Of a stretch of DNA of 64,000 nt, positions 18,015-26,978 are shown in pieces. Location: NCBI RefSeq assembly GCF_000427905.1, contig NZ_KE386603.1:182303-246302 (forward strand), in the 5' to 3' direction. Both the position numbers and the translations under genes were made by a program. The notes beneath the pieces are model-generated. The model was not told the origin of the DNA. It did not search any database and saw only the letters and a program-made list of their open reading frames with translations. Source of the stretch: Thermocrispum agreste DSM 44070. Lineage in GTDB: Bacteria; Actinomycetota; Actinomycetes; Mycobacteriales; Pseudonocardiaceae. Within the stretch, counting starts at the first letter, position 1. Each line of letters starts with the position of its first letter.

Positions 18015-19384
18015 TGCAGGACCGGCGAATGCACCCGGTCGACTCCCTCCCGGCTCGGCGCCGACGCCGGTTTCCCTTCACCGGCACGCTGCGCGGACGC
18101 ATCACGCTGGTGGCGACGGCAGTGACCGCCGCCTGCCTGCTCGGGCTGGCCGTGCTCGGCGGGCGGTCGCTCGAGTCGTTGCTGCTGGACTCGCTGGACG
18201 AGGACCTGGCGAACACGGTGGAACCGGCGGCCAGGGTGGTACGCGCAGGCGAGCTACCCGCCGAGCGACCCGGTCTCACCGTGCGCGTGCTGGACATCGC
18301 CGGGAACCCGGTGGACGGTCGCGGCGACCGGCCGTTGACGGCCGCCGCGGTGCGTCAGCTCAAGGCAGGGCTGCCGGTGCAGACGGCGGGCAACCCACCG
18401 GTGCGGTGGCGGGGCACCGTGGCGACCGCGCCGGACGGCTCGCAGCGGCTGGTGGTGGCCGGGGCCGGCCTGGTGGGCTTCACCGCCGCGCTGGCCGGTG
18501 GTGCCAACGGCTTGCTGCTGGCCGCGGTCGTCGCGGCGGTGGTCGCCGGCGTCGTGGTGTGGGTGGCCGTCGGGGCGGCGTTGCGGCCGGTCGGCCGGAT
18601 GCGGCGGGCGGTGCGGCGGCTGGCGGAGTCGGAGCGGTTGCCGGTGCCGCGGACCGGGGACGAGCTGCAGGCGCTGGCGCGCGACTTCAACCACCTGCTG
18701 GACCGGCAGGAGCAGGCCGCAGATCGCCTCCGCCGGTTCACCGGCGACGCGGCGCACGAGCTGCGCTCGCCGGTGGCGTCCATCCGGGTCCAGGCCGAGG
18801 TGGCGGTGGCCAACCCGGACCCGGACACGGCACAGGAAGTGCTCGGCGACGTGCTGGCCGAGTCCGAGCGACTGTCGGCGTTGCTGGACGGCCTGCTGGC
18901 GCTGGCCCGTTCGGACGCCGGTGAGCTTCCCCCGGCAACCCCGGTGGAGCTGGTCACCGAGGCCCGCGCCGCGGTGGGCCGCCTTCCCGCGGACGGGCCG
19001 GTGGTCAAGGTCAACGCGGCGTCGCCCGAGGTGTGGGCACAGGCCAATCACGCCGAGGTCGAGCTGGTGCTGGACAACTTGCTGCGCAACGCCGTCCGCT
19101 ACGCACGTGCGCAGGTGGTGGTGTCCGTGCTGACGGCGCGCTCGGTGGCGCGTGTCGTCGTCGACGACGACGGCCCCGGTGTGGCTCCGGAACATCGCCA
19201 ACGCGTGTTCGACCGCTTCTACCGGGTGGCGGATGATCGAGCCAGGGACAGCGGCGGTGCCGGTCTCGGCCTGGCGCTGGTGGCCGAGCTGGTCAGGCGG
19301 CGCGGTGGCCGTGTCGCCGTGGGGGAGTCACCCGAGGGCGGGGCCAGGTTCCAGGTGGCCTGGCGTGCGATGGAGGCGGAATGA
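18014..19384 (+). CDS. Two-component sensor histidine kinase
   Basis: A 456-residue membrane kinase. There is an N-terminal TM helix (about 29-50), an extracytoplasmic domain of about 110 residues, a second TM helix (about 165-190), HAMP, then the H-box AAHELRSP with His248. N (LDNLLRNAVRYA), G1 (VDDDGPGV), F (VFDRFYR) and G2 (GGAGLGLALV) boxes follow. All catalytic boxes are intact. It is fused head to tail with its regulator and overlaps the Nudix gene as ATGA. The stimulus is unknown; the adjacent LolA-like protein and exporter suggest a cell-envelope signal. Confidence 0.92.
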   Translation: MQDRRMHPVDSLPARRRRRFPFTGTLRGRITLVATAVTAACLLGLAVLGGRSLESLLLDSLDEDLANTVEPAARVVRAGELPAERPGLTVRVLDIAGNPVDGRGDRPLTAAAVRQLKAGLPVQTAGNPPVRWRGTVATAPDGSQRLVVAGAGLVGFTAALAGGANGLLLAAVVAAVVAGVVVWVAVGAALRPVGRMRRAVRRLAESERLPVPRTGDELQALARDFNHLLDRQEQAADRLRRFTGDAAHELRSPVASIRVQAEVAVANPDPDTAQEVLGDVLAESERLSALLDGLLALARSDAGELPPATPVELVTEARAAVGRLPADGPVVKVNAASPEVWAQANHAEVELVLDNLLRNAVRYARAQVVVSVLTARSVARVVVDDDGPGVAPEHRQRVFDRFYRVADDRARDSGGAGLGLALVAELVRRRGGRVAVGESPEGGARFQVAWRAMEAE

Positions 19385-19773
19385 CCGACGTGACGGTGGT
19401 GGGCGGCGCGCTGGTGCGCCGCGGCCTGCTGCTCGCCGCGCAGCGCGCCCATCCGGCGGAGATCGCCGGCAAGTGGGAGCTGCCCGGCGGTAGGGTCGAG
19501 CCGGGGGAGGACGAGGCCGCGGCCCTCCGCCGGGAATTCGCCGAGGAACTGGGGGTCGAGGTCGGCGTCGGCGCACGGATCGGGCCAGACCTGCCGCTGT
19601 CCGCCGGGAAGGTCCTGCGCATCTTCCTGGTGCACCTGGCCGACGGGCAGGAACCGCAGGCGCTACAGCACCGCGCGTTGCGCTGGCTGTCGGCGCGCGA
19701 GCTGACGGAGGTGGACTGGCTGCCCGCCGATCGCGCGGTGCTGCCGGACCTGCAAGCGCTGCTGGACGGGTGA
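19381..19773 (+). CDS. Nudix hydrolase (MutT-like)
   Basis: A 130-residue Nudix protein. The Nudix box is complete: GGRVEPGEDEAAALRREFAEELG in outline fits GX5EX7REUXEEXGU. A short C-terminal beta region (LRWLSARELTEVDWLPADRAVLPDL) is like MutT-type pyrophosphohydrolases that clean up oxidised dGTP or CTP. The ATG overlaps the kinase stop by 4 nt, placing it in the two-component operon, so its expression may follow envelope stress. Confidence 0.9.
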   Translation: MTDVTVVGGALVRRGLLLAAQRAHPAEIAGKWELPGGRVEPGEDEAAALRREFAEELGVEVGVGARIGPDLPLSAGKVLRIFLVHLADGQEPQALQHRALRWLSARELTEVDWLPADRAVLPDLQALLDG

Positions 19774-19849
19774 CGACCGGTCGCATCCGGCCGGATCGGG
19801 CTTACCGTGGTAGTCGGGCCCCGCAACCACTGGTGAAGGAGGGGCGACC

Positions 19850-20152
19850 ATGTACGTCGTACTGAGCACCTGCACCGCGCCGATCGAAGAGATCGACCTC
19901 GTGCTTCCCGACCACGCCGAGTGGTTGTCCCGGCATTACGCGGCCGGTGACTTCCTGCTCTCCGGCTGGCGGACGCCGCGCGTCGGCGGGGTGATCCTGG
20001 CCAGGCGGATGCCGCGGGGGAAGCTCGACGCCATCCTGGCCACCGATCCGCTGGCGTACCGCCACCTGGTGCACTACGAGGTCATCGAGTTCGAAGCCAC
20101 CCGGACCGCGCGCGAACTGAACGAGCTGAACGAGGCACTGGCCGCGCACTGA
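19850..20152 (+). CDS. YciI-family protein
   Basis: A 100-residue ferredoxin-like fold protein: VVLSTCTAPIEEIDLVLPDHAEWLSRHYAAGDFLLSG includes the conserved His-x-x-W/L and the GDFLLSGW strand; the family Asp/His pair (PDHAEW) is intact. YCII-related proteins are small dimeric enzymes, some with dehalogenase or hydrolase activity, most uncharacterised. GGAGGGGCGACC precedes the ATG. It is followed by a repeat tract. Confidence 0.85.
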   Translation: MYVVLSTCTAPIEEIDLVLPDHAEWLSRHYAAGDFLLSGWRTPRVGGVILARRMPRGKLDAILATDPLAYRHLVHYEVIEFEATRTARELNELNEALAAH

Positions 20153-20674
20153 GTGCGCACTGAGGCGGCGTCGCGGCGCTTCGGCCCTCGGCCGGGCGCG
20201 CTCCTGACCGCGTGACAGGCCGGCGACAGGGGCACGCCGGGCTGTGTGTCCGCTGCCGTGTCTGGTTGCGGATTCGGCTGTGTCGGCCGTGGTGTCGGGT
20301 TGCCTGGCAGGTCGTTGGGCGGGGCGCGCGCGGGATCGTGTGTCGGCTGCCGTGTTTGGGTACGGGGCGGGTGCATGTCGGGCTGTGTCGAGCGCCGATC
20401 GGGCCGCGGCAGGTCGTCGACAGGGGCGCGCTGGTGCTGTGTGTCGGCCGTGGTGTCGGGCTGCGGTGGCGGGTCGTTGGGCGGGGCGCGCGCGGGATCG
20501 TGTGTCGGCTGCCGCGTCAGGCCACCAGGCAGGCGGCGTGTCGGCTGTCGCGTCGGGCTGCGTGCCGGCTGTTGCGGTGGCAGTCGTCGTCGTGGGTCGC
20601 CGGCCGGGCCGTGTGTCACCCGCCGGAACTTGTTTCATCCGGTGCGTCAGGCCGCGCTTCACCCGGCTCCGCAG
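20153..20674 (+). repeat. GT-rich non-coding tract with diverged direct repeats
   Basis: No gene is supported here. The plus strand is a patchwork of GTGTCGG, GGCTGTG and GCCGTGTC words. One unit of about 73 bp at 20281-20353 is repeated at 20442-20514 with a handful of mismatches; both contain the word GGGCGGGGCGCGCGCGGGAT and end in GTGTCGGCTGCCG. All reading frames through it have low-complexity translations with no family resemblance. Similar tracts follow sahH and comF. Confidence 0.75.
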
Positions 20675-20869
20675 TCAGGCCGCGCGGGCCAGCTTCTTCT
20701 GTGTCTTTTTCAACGCGCGCACCGGGCATTTCTTGCAGCGCGGCTGGGACTTGCAGCACTTCTTTTTGACCTTGCCCTTTTTGATCAGCTTGCGCACCCT
20801 GGCCTTGGCCCGCTGCCTGATCGCATCCGCCGTGGCCGCCTGCGTGGCCTTCGTGGCCTTCTTGCCCAC
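20675..20869 (-). CDS. Tiny Lys/Arg-rich protein with a CC-x5-C-x2-CP motif
   Basis: A 64-residue frame from GTG 20869. It has 25 Lys/Arg residues, an N-terminal helix rich in Ala, and near the C-terminus KKKCCKSQPRCKKCPV with Cys38, Cys39, Cys45 and Cys48. The four Cys suggest a small metal site or a redox/nucleic-acid-binding module. I recall similar short CC...RCKxCPV proteins in other actinobacteria, without known function. The open frame extends far upstream across typA, but only this last part has sensible composition. Start is uncertain: the ribosome-binding site is weak. It is divergent from typA, 187 bp apart. Confidence 0.65.
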   Translation of the reverse strand: MGKKATKATQAATADAIRQRAKARVRKLIKKGKVKKKCCKSQPRCKKCPVRALKKTQKKLARAA

Positions 20870-21056
20870 CGAAATGTCCGTTCGCCGCCGAAATCGCTCT
20901 TTCCAGGCTAGGTGGCGTGTCGGGAAAGGCGGTGTGCGGATGGCCACACCGGACGGGCAAGTATCCTGAAATGGCCGCCAGGAGCAGCGCGTTTCCCGCG
21001 TGCGGATCGCGGTGGCGTCCCGATGCACCCCGAAAACTCCGTGGAGGAGCCGACTC

Positions 21057-22958
21057 GTGTCCGCATCCGCAGGCAAAGCCCGCGTCCGCACCGACCTGCG
21101 CAACGTGGCCATCGTGGCGCACGTCGACCACGGCAAGACCACGTTGGTCGACGCCATGCTCAAGCAGGCAGGCGCCTTCGGGGACCACGCCGAGCCGGTG
21201 GACAGGGTGCTGGACTCCGGCGAGCTGGAGCGGGAGAAAGGCATCACCATCCTGGCCAAGAACACCGCGATCACCCGCGGGGACGTGACCATCAATGTCA
21301 TCGACACCCCAGGCCACGCCGACTTCGGCGGTGAGGTGGAACGCGGCCTGGCCATGGTCGACGGGGTGCTGTTGCTGGTAGACGCCAGCGAGGGGCCGCT
21401 GCCGCAGACCCGGTTCGTGCTGCGCAAGACGCTGGAAGCCAAGCTGCCCGTGGTGCTGGTGGTCAACAAGGTGGACCGCTCCGACGCGCGCATCTCCGAG
21501 GTCGTCGAGCAGACCCAGGACCTGCTGCTGGAGCTGGCCGCCGACATCGAGGACGTCGACCACGACGCGGTGCTGGACCTCCCGGTGATCTACGCGTGTG
21601 CCCGCACCGGGCGGGCGTCGCTGAACCAGCCCGCCGACGGCGGTCAGCCGGACGACGCCACGCTGGACCCGCTGTTCGAGACGCTGCTCGACCACATCCC
21701 GCCGCCGACCGGCGACCCGGACGAGCCGTTGCAGGCACTGGTGACGAACCTGGACGCGTCGAGCTTCCTCGGCCGGATCGCGCTGGTCCGCATCCATTCC
21801 GGCAGGCTGCGCAAGGGCCAGACGGTCGCGTGGCTGCGCGAGGACGGCAGCGTGCAGCACGTCCGGATCTCCGAACTGCTGGTCACCAAGGGCCTGGAAC
21901 GGGTGCCCGCCACCGAGGCGGCAGCCGGGGATCTGGTGGCGATCGCCGGCATCCCGGAGATCACCATCGGCGACACGCTGGCCGACGTCGATCATCCGGT
22001 GGCCCTTCCGCGGATCACCGTCGACGAGCCGGCCATCTCGATGACCATCGGGGTGAACACGTCGCCGCTGGCCGGCCGCGGCGGCGGGGACAAGCTCACC
22101 GCCCGGCTGGTCAAGGCACGGCTGGACAGCGAGCTGGTGGGCAACGTGAGCATGCGGGTGCTGCCCACCGATCGCCCGGACACCTGGGAGGTGCAGGGCC
22201 GCGGCGAGCTGGCGCTGGCCGTGCTGGTCGAGCAGATGCGCCGGGAAGGGTTCGAGCTGACCGTCGGCAAGCCCGACGTGGTGACCAAGATGATCGACGG
22301 GAAGCTGCACGAGCCGTTCGAGCGGCTGACCATCGACGCACCGGAGGAGTACCTGGGCGCGATCACCCAGCTGCTGGCCGCGCGCAAGGGCCGGATGGAG
22401 CACATGTCCGGCCACGGCACCGGCCGGATCAGGCTGGAGTACGTCGTCCCGGCGCGCGGGCTGATCGGTTTCCGCACCGACTTCCTGACCGAGACCCGCG
22501 GCACCGGCATCGCCAACCACGTCTTCGAGGGCTATTTCCCGTGGGTGGGCGAGCTGCGCACCCGGCACTCCGGCTCGCTGGTCGCCGACCGCAGCGGCAC
22601 GGTGACCACGTACGCCCTGCTGCAGCTGGCCGACCGCGGCACGTTCTTCGTCGAGCCGGGCGCCGAGGTCTACGAAGGCATGGTGGTCGGGGAGAACCCG
22701 CGCGCCGAGGACCTGGACATCAACATCACCAAGGAGAAGAAGCTCACCAACATGCGCTCGTCCACCGGCGAGGAGCTGGAGCGGCTGAACCGCCCGCGCA
22801 AGCTGGGCCTGGAGGAGGCGCTGGAGTTCTGCGCGGCCGACGAGTGCGTCGAGGTCACCCCCAAGGCGATCCGTGTCCGTAAAGTCGTCCTCGAGGCATC
22901 GACCCGCGCGAAGGAGCGGTCCCGGGCCCGGTCCCGCGACGCGGCCGCGGTCGGCTGA
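21057..22958 (+). CDS. typA: Translational GTPase TypA/BipA
   Basis: A 633-residue ribosome-associated GTPase. P-loop AHVDHGKTT at about 21-29, DTPGHADFGGEVER (G3), NKVDR (G4), then domains II, III, V and the TypA-specific C-terminal domain (EYLGAITQLLAARKGRM, FRTDFLTETRGTGI, VVGENPRAEDLDINITKEKKLTNMRSS in outline). TypA assists ribosome assembly and stress or cold translation. GTG 21057 is selected because GTGGAGGAG lies 7 nt upstream and the protein then starts about 20 residues before the P-loop. The C-terminal tail is Arg/Ala-rich. Confidence 0.95.
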   Translation: MSASAGKARVRTDLRNVAIVAHVDHGKTTLVDAMLKQAGAFGDHAEPVDRVLDSGELEREKGITILAKNTAITRGDVTINVIDTPGHADFGGEVERGLAMVDGVLLLVDASEGPLPQTRFVLRKTLEAKLPVVLVVNKVDRSDARISEVVEQTQDLLLELAADIEDVDHDAVLDLPVIYACARTGRASLNQPADGGQPDDATLDPLFETLLDHIPPPTGDPDEPLQALVTNLDASSFLGRIALVRIHSGRLRKGQTVAWLREDGSVQHVRISELLVTKGLERVPATEAAAGDLVAIAGIPEITIGDTLADVDHPVALPRITVDEPAISMTIGVNTSPLAGRGGGDKLTARLVKARLDSELVGNVSMRVLPTDRPDTWEVQGRGELALAVLVEQMRREGFELTVGKPDVVTKMIDGKLHEPFERLTIDAPEEYLGAITQLLAARKGRMEHMSGHGTGRIRLEYVVPARGLIGFRTDFLTETRGTGIANHVFEGYFPWVGELRTRHSGSLVADRSGTVTTYALLQLADRGTFFVEPGAEVYEGMVVGENPRAEDLDINITKEKKLTNMRSSTGEELERLNRPRKLGLEEALEFCAADECVEVTPKAIRVRKVVLEASTRAKERSRARSRDAAAVG

Positions 22959-23071
22959 GCCAGGAATTCCGGCTACCGGCCGAGATCACGGTGCCGTTTC
23001 CCGCAAATCGGCGGCGCGCCCTCGAACGCTCTGGCAAAGTTCGCTGCACAGGGTCGAGTGAGGAGATGTTG

Positions 23072-24799
23072 ATGAGCCGTCGTCGGACATGGCGAGTGGG
23101 GGCCGCACTGGGTGCGGTTCTGCTGGCTGTGGTGGGCTGCACCAGCACCCCACCGCCGCCACCGCCCCCGACGTCGGTGCCGCCGAGCCCGACCGCGAGC
23201 AGCACGCCCGATCAGATCGTCATCGGGGTCGACTCGATCGCCGGCGGGTACAACCCGCACCAGCTGGCCGACATGTCCACCACCACGACGGCGCTGGCCC
23301 AGTTGCTGCTGCCGTCGGTCTACCGGCTGGGTCCGGACGGCAAGTACCAGCTGGACAAGACCCTGATGCGGTCGGTGGAGGTCGTCGACGAGGACCCGTT
23401 CACCGTGGCGTACACGCTGCGGCAGGACGCCTCGTGGTCCGATGGGGCGCCGATCGCGGCGGAGGACTTCCGCTACCTGGCGGACCAGATGCGCACTCAG
23501 CCGGGCACGGTGGGGCCCGCCGGCTACCGGCTGATCACCGACGTGCAGTCCAGGGAAGGCGGCAAACGGGTCGAGGTGACCTTCGCCAAGCGCTTTCCCG
23601 GCTGGCGGTCGCTGTTTGCGAACCTGCTGCCGTCGCACCTGCTCAAGGACATCCCTGGCGGATGGCAGGAGGCGATGATCAGCAGCTATCCCGCCTCCGG
23701 CGGGCCGTATGCGATCAAGACGATCGACGTCGGCCGTGGCGAGATCCTGATCGAACGCAACGAGCGGTACTGGGAGAAGCCGTCGGCGGTGGACCAGCTG
23801 ATCCTGCGCGCGGTGGACAGCGAGGGGCCCGCCGAGGAGCTGCGGAACAACAACCTGCAGTTCTCGCTCACCGCGACCGATGCCGGCCGGATGGCCGACC
23901 TGCGCGCGCTCGGCAAGGCGGTCGAACTGCACACCGTGCACCGCCCGCAGGTGGCCGAGATCGCGTTGCGCCCGGTGCGCGAACCGCTGGCCGACGAGCA
24001 GGTGCGGGAAGCGATCGCGGCACTGATCGACCGTGACGAGCTGATCCGGATCGGCACCGGTGGTGGCCCGGCCGAGAAGTTACGCGCCGACGCCCAGGTC
24101 CTGGCCCCTTCGCAGCGCGCCTATCGAGCCACGTTGCCCGCCGACCGTGGCAAGCCCGACCCGCAGCGCGCGGAGTCGCTGCTGCGGCAGGCAGGCTACC
24201 GGCTCACCCCGGAGGGCTGGGCCGACGCGGACGGGGAACCGCTGAGCCTGGTGGTGGCGTCTCCCGGCGAGCAGGAGCCGTACGCATCGATCGCCGAGCG
24301 CCTCGCCGAGCAACTGACCGAGGCGGGCGTCGAAGCCAAAGCGGTGCAGCCGGACCCGCGTGAGCTGTATGCGGTGGACCCGGCGGACCCGGACGCCGAG
24401 CCGATCGACGACGGCTCGGGCAACGAGGTGTTCGTCGACGTGCTGGTCGGGCCGCGAGCGGTGAGCCTGGAGCCTGCCACGGACTTCGCCTCCCGCTTCT
24501 CCTGCCGGAAGGCGGACACTTCGGACGACACCGACGCCGACTTCGAGCCCGGCAACGTCGCCGGCTGGTGCGACCAGTACCTGCAGTCCAGGGTGGACGA
24601 CGTGCTGACGGGGGAGCGCTCGCTGCGCAGCGAGCTGGGCAGTCTCGAACCCCGATTGTGGCGGGAGAACGTGACCATCCCGCTGTTCCAGCTCGCCGAC
24701 ACGCTCGCGGTCGGCCGGGACGTCTCCGGGGTCACCCAAGGGCCTCCGCTGGCCGGCCCGTTCGGCTCGGCGGTGAACTGGCTGCGCATCACCGAGTGA
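23072..24799 (+). CDS. Family-5 (peptide-type) ABC substrate-binding lipoprotein
   Basis: A 575-residue lipoprotein: signal peptide with lipobox LAVVGC (Cys23), a Pro/Thr/Ser-rich linker (STPPPPPPPTSVPPSPT), then an SBP_bac_5 domain (QDASWSDGAPIAAEDFRYLADQM; YPASGGPYAIKTIDVGRGEILIERNERYWEKP). It lacks neighbouring permeases on the same strand; the peptide ABC operon 3' of it is convergent and has its own binding protein. It could be a lone receptor or an LpqW-like protein, since Mycobacterium LpqW is an SBP_bac_5 lipoprotein involved in mannoside synthesis. Of two ATGs (23066, 23072) the second has correct spacing from GAGGAG. Confidence 0.85.
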   Translation: MSRRRTWRVGAALGAVLLAVVGCTSTPPPPPPPTSVPPSPTASSTPDQIVIGVDSIAGGYNPHQLADMSTTTTALAQLLLPSVYRLGPDGKYQLDKTLMRSVEVVDEDPFTVAYTLRQDASWSDGAPIAAEDFRYLADQMRTQPGTVGPAGYRLITDVQSREGGKRVEVTFAKRFPGWRSLFANLLPSHLLKDIPGGWQEAMISSYPASGGPYAIKTIDVGRGEILIERNERYWEKPSAVDQLILRAVDSEGPAEELRNNNLQFSLTATDAGRMADLRALGKAVELHTVHRPQVAEIALRPVREPLADEQVREAIAALIDRDELIRIGTGGGPAEKLRADAQVLAPSQRAYRATLPADRGKPDPQRAESLLRQAGYRLTPEGWADADGEPLSLVVASPGEQEPYASIAERLAEQLTEAGVEAKAVQPDPRELYAVDPADPDAEPIDDGSGNEVFVDVLVGPRAVSLEPATDFASRFSCRKADTSDDTDADFEPGNVAGWCDQYLQSRVDDVLTGERSLRSELGSLEPRLWRENVTIPLFQLADTLAVGRDVSGVTQGPPLAGPFGSAVNWLRITE

Positions 24800-24892
24800 C
24801 GCCGGGACGGGAGCCGGTGCTCCGCGCTGTGTGCGCCCGCCGGGCAGCGGCGCGCTGCAGCGGGTGATTCGTGACGACACGGACCGACGACA

Positions 24893-24930
24893 GCGAAAGG
24901 CCCCTGCCGCATCCGGCAGGGGCCTTTCGC
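24893..24930. terminator. Bidirectional stem-loop terminator
   Basis: A perfect 17-bp stem, 24893-24909 pairing with 24914-24930, closes a 4-nt loop (CATC). It separates two convergent genes (stop 24799 on plus, stop 24945 on minus). There is no long T-run, as is common in actinobacteria. Confidence 0.85.
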
Positions 24931-24944
24931 GCAGGGAGTGAGTG

Positions 24945-25943
24945 TCACGGAACCACCGATCGCTCCTCGGCGAAGTGACACGCGCTCGGGTGTCCGGCGA
25001 CCCGGTCCACCAGCTCCGGCACCTTCTCGGCGCACAGTTCCTGTGCCTTCCAGCAGCGGGTGCGGAACCGGCATCCCGACGGCGGGTTGAGCGGGCTCGG
25101 CACGTCACCCTCCAGGCGGATCACCTGCCTGGTGCCCCGCACGTCCGGGTCGGCCACCGGGACGGCGGACAGCAACGCCTGGGTGTACGGGTGGGTGGGC
25201 CGCTCGTAGATGTCGTCCTCGGTGCCGATCTCCACGATCTTGCCCAGGTACATCACCGCGACCCGGTCGGACAGGTGACGCACCACCGACAGGTCGTGCG
25301 CGATGAAGATGTAGGACAGGCCGAATTCCTTCTGCAGCGAGTCCAGCAGGTTCATCACCTGCGCCTGGATCGACACGTCCAGCGCCGACACCGGCTCGTC
25401 GCAGATGATCACCTTCGGCCGCAGCGCCAGCGCCCTGGCGATGCCGATGCGCTGCCGCTGACCGCCGGAGAACTGGTGCGGGTAGCGGTTGATGTGCTCG
25501 GGGTTGAGCCCGACCACCTCCAGCAGCTCCTGCACCTTGCGCCGCCGGGAGTCCTTCGGCGCGACCTCGGGGTGGATCTCGAACGGCTCCCCGACGATGT
25601 CACCGACGGTCATCCTCGGGTTCAGCGACGTGTACGGGTCCTGCAGCACGATCTGGATCTCGCGGCGCAGCGCCCGCAGCTCGTTGCCGCGCAGCTTGAA
25701 GATGTCCCTGCCCTCGAACAGCACCGAGCCGCTGGTCGGGGGCTCCAGGCACATCAGCACTTGAGCCAGCGTCGACTTGCCGCAGCCGGACTCGCCGACC
25801 ACGCCGAGCGTCTCGCCCTTGTGCAGGTCGAACGAGACCCCGTCGACGGCCCGCACGTGGCCGACCGTCTTCTTGAACACGATGCCCTGCCTGACCGGGA
25901 AGTGCTTGACCAGGTCACGCACCTGCAGGATGGGCTCAGCCAT
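24945..25943 (-). CDS. Oligo/dipeptide ABC transporter ATP-binding protein (DppF/OppF-type)
   Basis: A 332-residue ATPase with Walker [11 protein letters not shown]-loop [10 protein letters not shown], signature [15 protein letters not shown], Walker [13 protein letters not shown] and H-loop FIAHDLSVV. The C-terminal oligopeptide-transporter extension ([22 protein letters not shown] to SACHFAEE) carries the Cys residues that form an iron-sulphur or metal site in this family. It is the last gene of the five-gene operon; its ATG at 25943 overlaps the end of the preceding ATPase gene by 8 bp. Confidence 0.93.
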   Translation of the reverse strand: MAEPILQVRDLVKHFPVRQGIVFKKTVGHVRAVDGVSFDLHKGETLGVVGESGCGKSTLAQVLMCLEPPTSGSVLFEGRDIFKLRGNELRALRREIQIVLQDPYTSLNPRMTVGDIVGEPFEIHPEVAPKDSRRRKVQELLEVVGLNPEHINRYPHQFSGGQRQRIGIARALALRPKVIICDEPVSALDVSIQAQVMNLLDSLQKEFGLSYIFIAHDLSVVRHLSDRVAVMYLGKIVEIGTEDDIYERPTHPYTQALLSAVPVADPDVRGTRQVIRLEGDVPSPLNPPSGCRFRTRCWKAQELCAEKVPELVDRVAGHPSACHFAEERSVVP

Positions 25944-26973
25944 TGCGGACCACCTCCTCGGCGAAGTGGCACTTGCTGTACCGGCCGTTGCCGAGGTCGT
26001 GGTTGCCCGGCACCGTCGTGCTGCACACCGGGGCCGCCTGCGGGCACCGCGGGTGGAACGGGCAGCCGCTGGGGATGTTGAGCAAGCTCGGCGGCAAGCC
26101 CTTGATCGTCTCCAGCGTCTGGCCCTTCTGGTCCAGCCGGGGCAGCGAGTTGAGCAGCCCGATGGTGTACGGGTGGCCCGGTGCCTTGTACACCGAGCGG
26201 GCGTCGCCGTGCTCGACGATCCGGCCCGCGTACATCACCGCGATGCGGTCGGCGGTCTCCGCCACCACGCCCAGGTCGTGGGTGATGAGGATCAGCCCCA
26301 TCTGCCGCTCGTTCTTGATCTCGGCCAGCAGGTCCATGATCTGGGCCTGCACGGTGACGTCCAGCGCGGTGGTCGGCTCGTCGGCGATGAGCAGCTGCGG
26401 GTCGAGCGCCAGCGACATGGCGATCATCGCGCGCTGCCGCATCCCGCCGGAGAACTCGTGCGGGTACTGCCGTACGCGACCCTTGGCGTTCGGGATGCGC
26501 ACCAGGTCGAGCAGCTCGATGGCCCGCTTGCGGGCCTCCGCCTTGCTCATCCCCTTGCGGATGCGCAGCTGCTCCTCGATCTGGAAGCCGACGGTGAACA
26601 CCGGGTTCAGCGCCGACAGCGCGTCCTGGAAGATCATCGCGATCCCGTCGCCGCGCAACAGCCGCCGCTTCTCCGGCGACAGCTTCAGCAGCTCCTGGCC
26701 GCGGAACTTGATCGAGCCGCCGGTGACGAACGCCGGGGGCGAGTCGAGGATGCCCATGATGGTCTGGGCGGTGACGCTCTTGCCGGAACCGGATTCACCC
26801 AGCACCGCCAGCGTCTCCCCGGCGTCGACGTGGTAACTCACGCCGTTGAGCACCTTCGCCACACCGTCGCGGGTGCGGAACTCGACGTGCAGGTCGCGCA
26901 CTTCGAGCAGGGGTCCGTCCTGCCCGTTCGTGGTGGGGTCGGTCAACACCGACTCTGACGTGTTGGCAGTCAT
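25936..26973 (-). CDS. Oligo/dipeptide ABC transporter ATP-binding protein (DppD/OppD-type)
   Basis: A 345-residue ATPase: Walker [10 protein letters not shown], signature [15 protein letters not shown], Walker [14 protein letters not shown]-terminal extension [15 protein letters not shown] to KCHFAEE. It forms a heterodimer with the DppF-type subunit. The frame is open much further upstream, but ATG 26973 starts only 5 bp after the permease stop and matches the usual N-terminus ([13 protein letters not shown] a few residues later). Confidence 0.93.
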   Translation of the reverse strand: MTANTSESVLTDPTTNGQDGPLLEVRDLHVEFRTRDGVAKVLNGVSYHVDAGETLAVLGESGSGKSVTAQTIMGILDSPPAFVTGGSIKFRGQELLKLSPEKRRLLRGDGIAMIFQDALSALNPVFTVGFQIEEQLRIRKGMSKAEARKRAIELLDLVRIPNAKGRVRQYPHEFSGGMRQRAMIAMSLALDPQLLIADEPTTALDVTVQAQIMDLLAEIKNERQMGLILITHDLGVVAETADRIAVMYAGRIVEHGDARSVYKAPGHPYTIGLLNSLPRLDQKGQTLETIKGLPPSLLNIPSGCPFHPRCPQAAPVCSTTVPGNHDLGNGRYSKCHFAEEVVRNG

Positions 26974-26978
26974 GGCTC

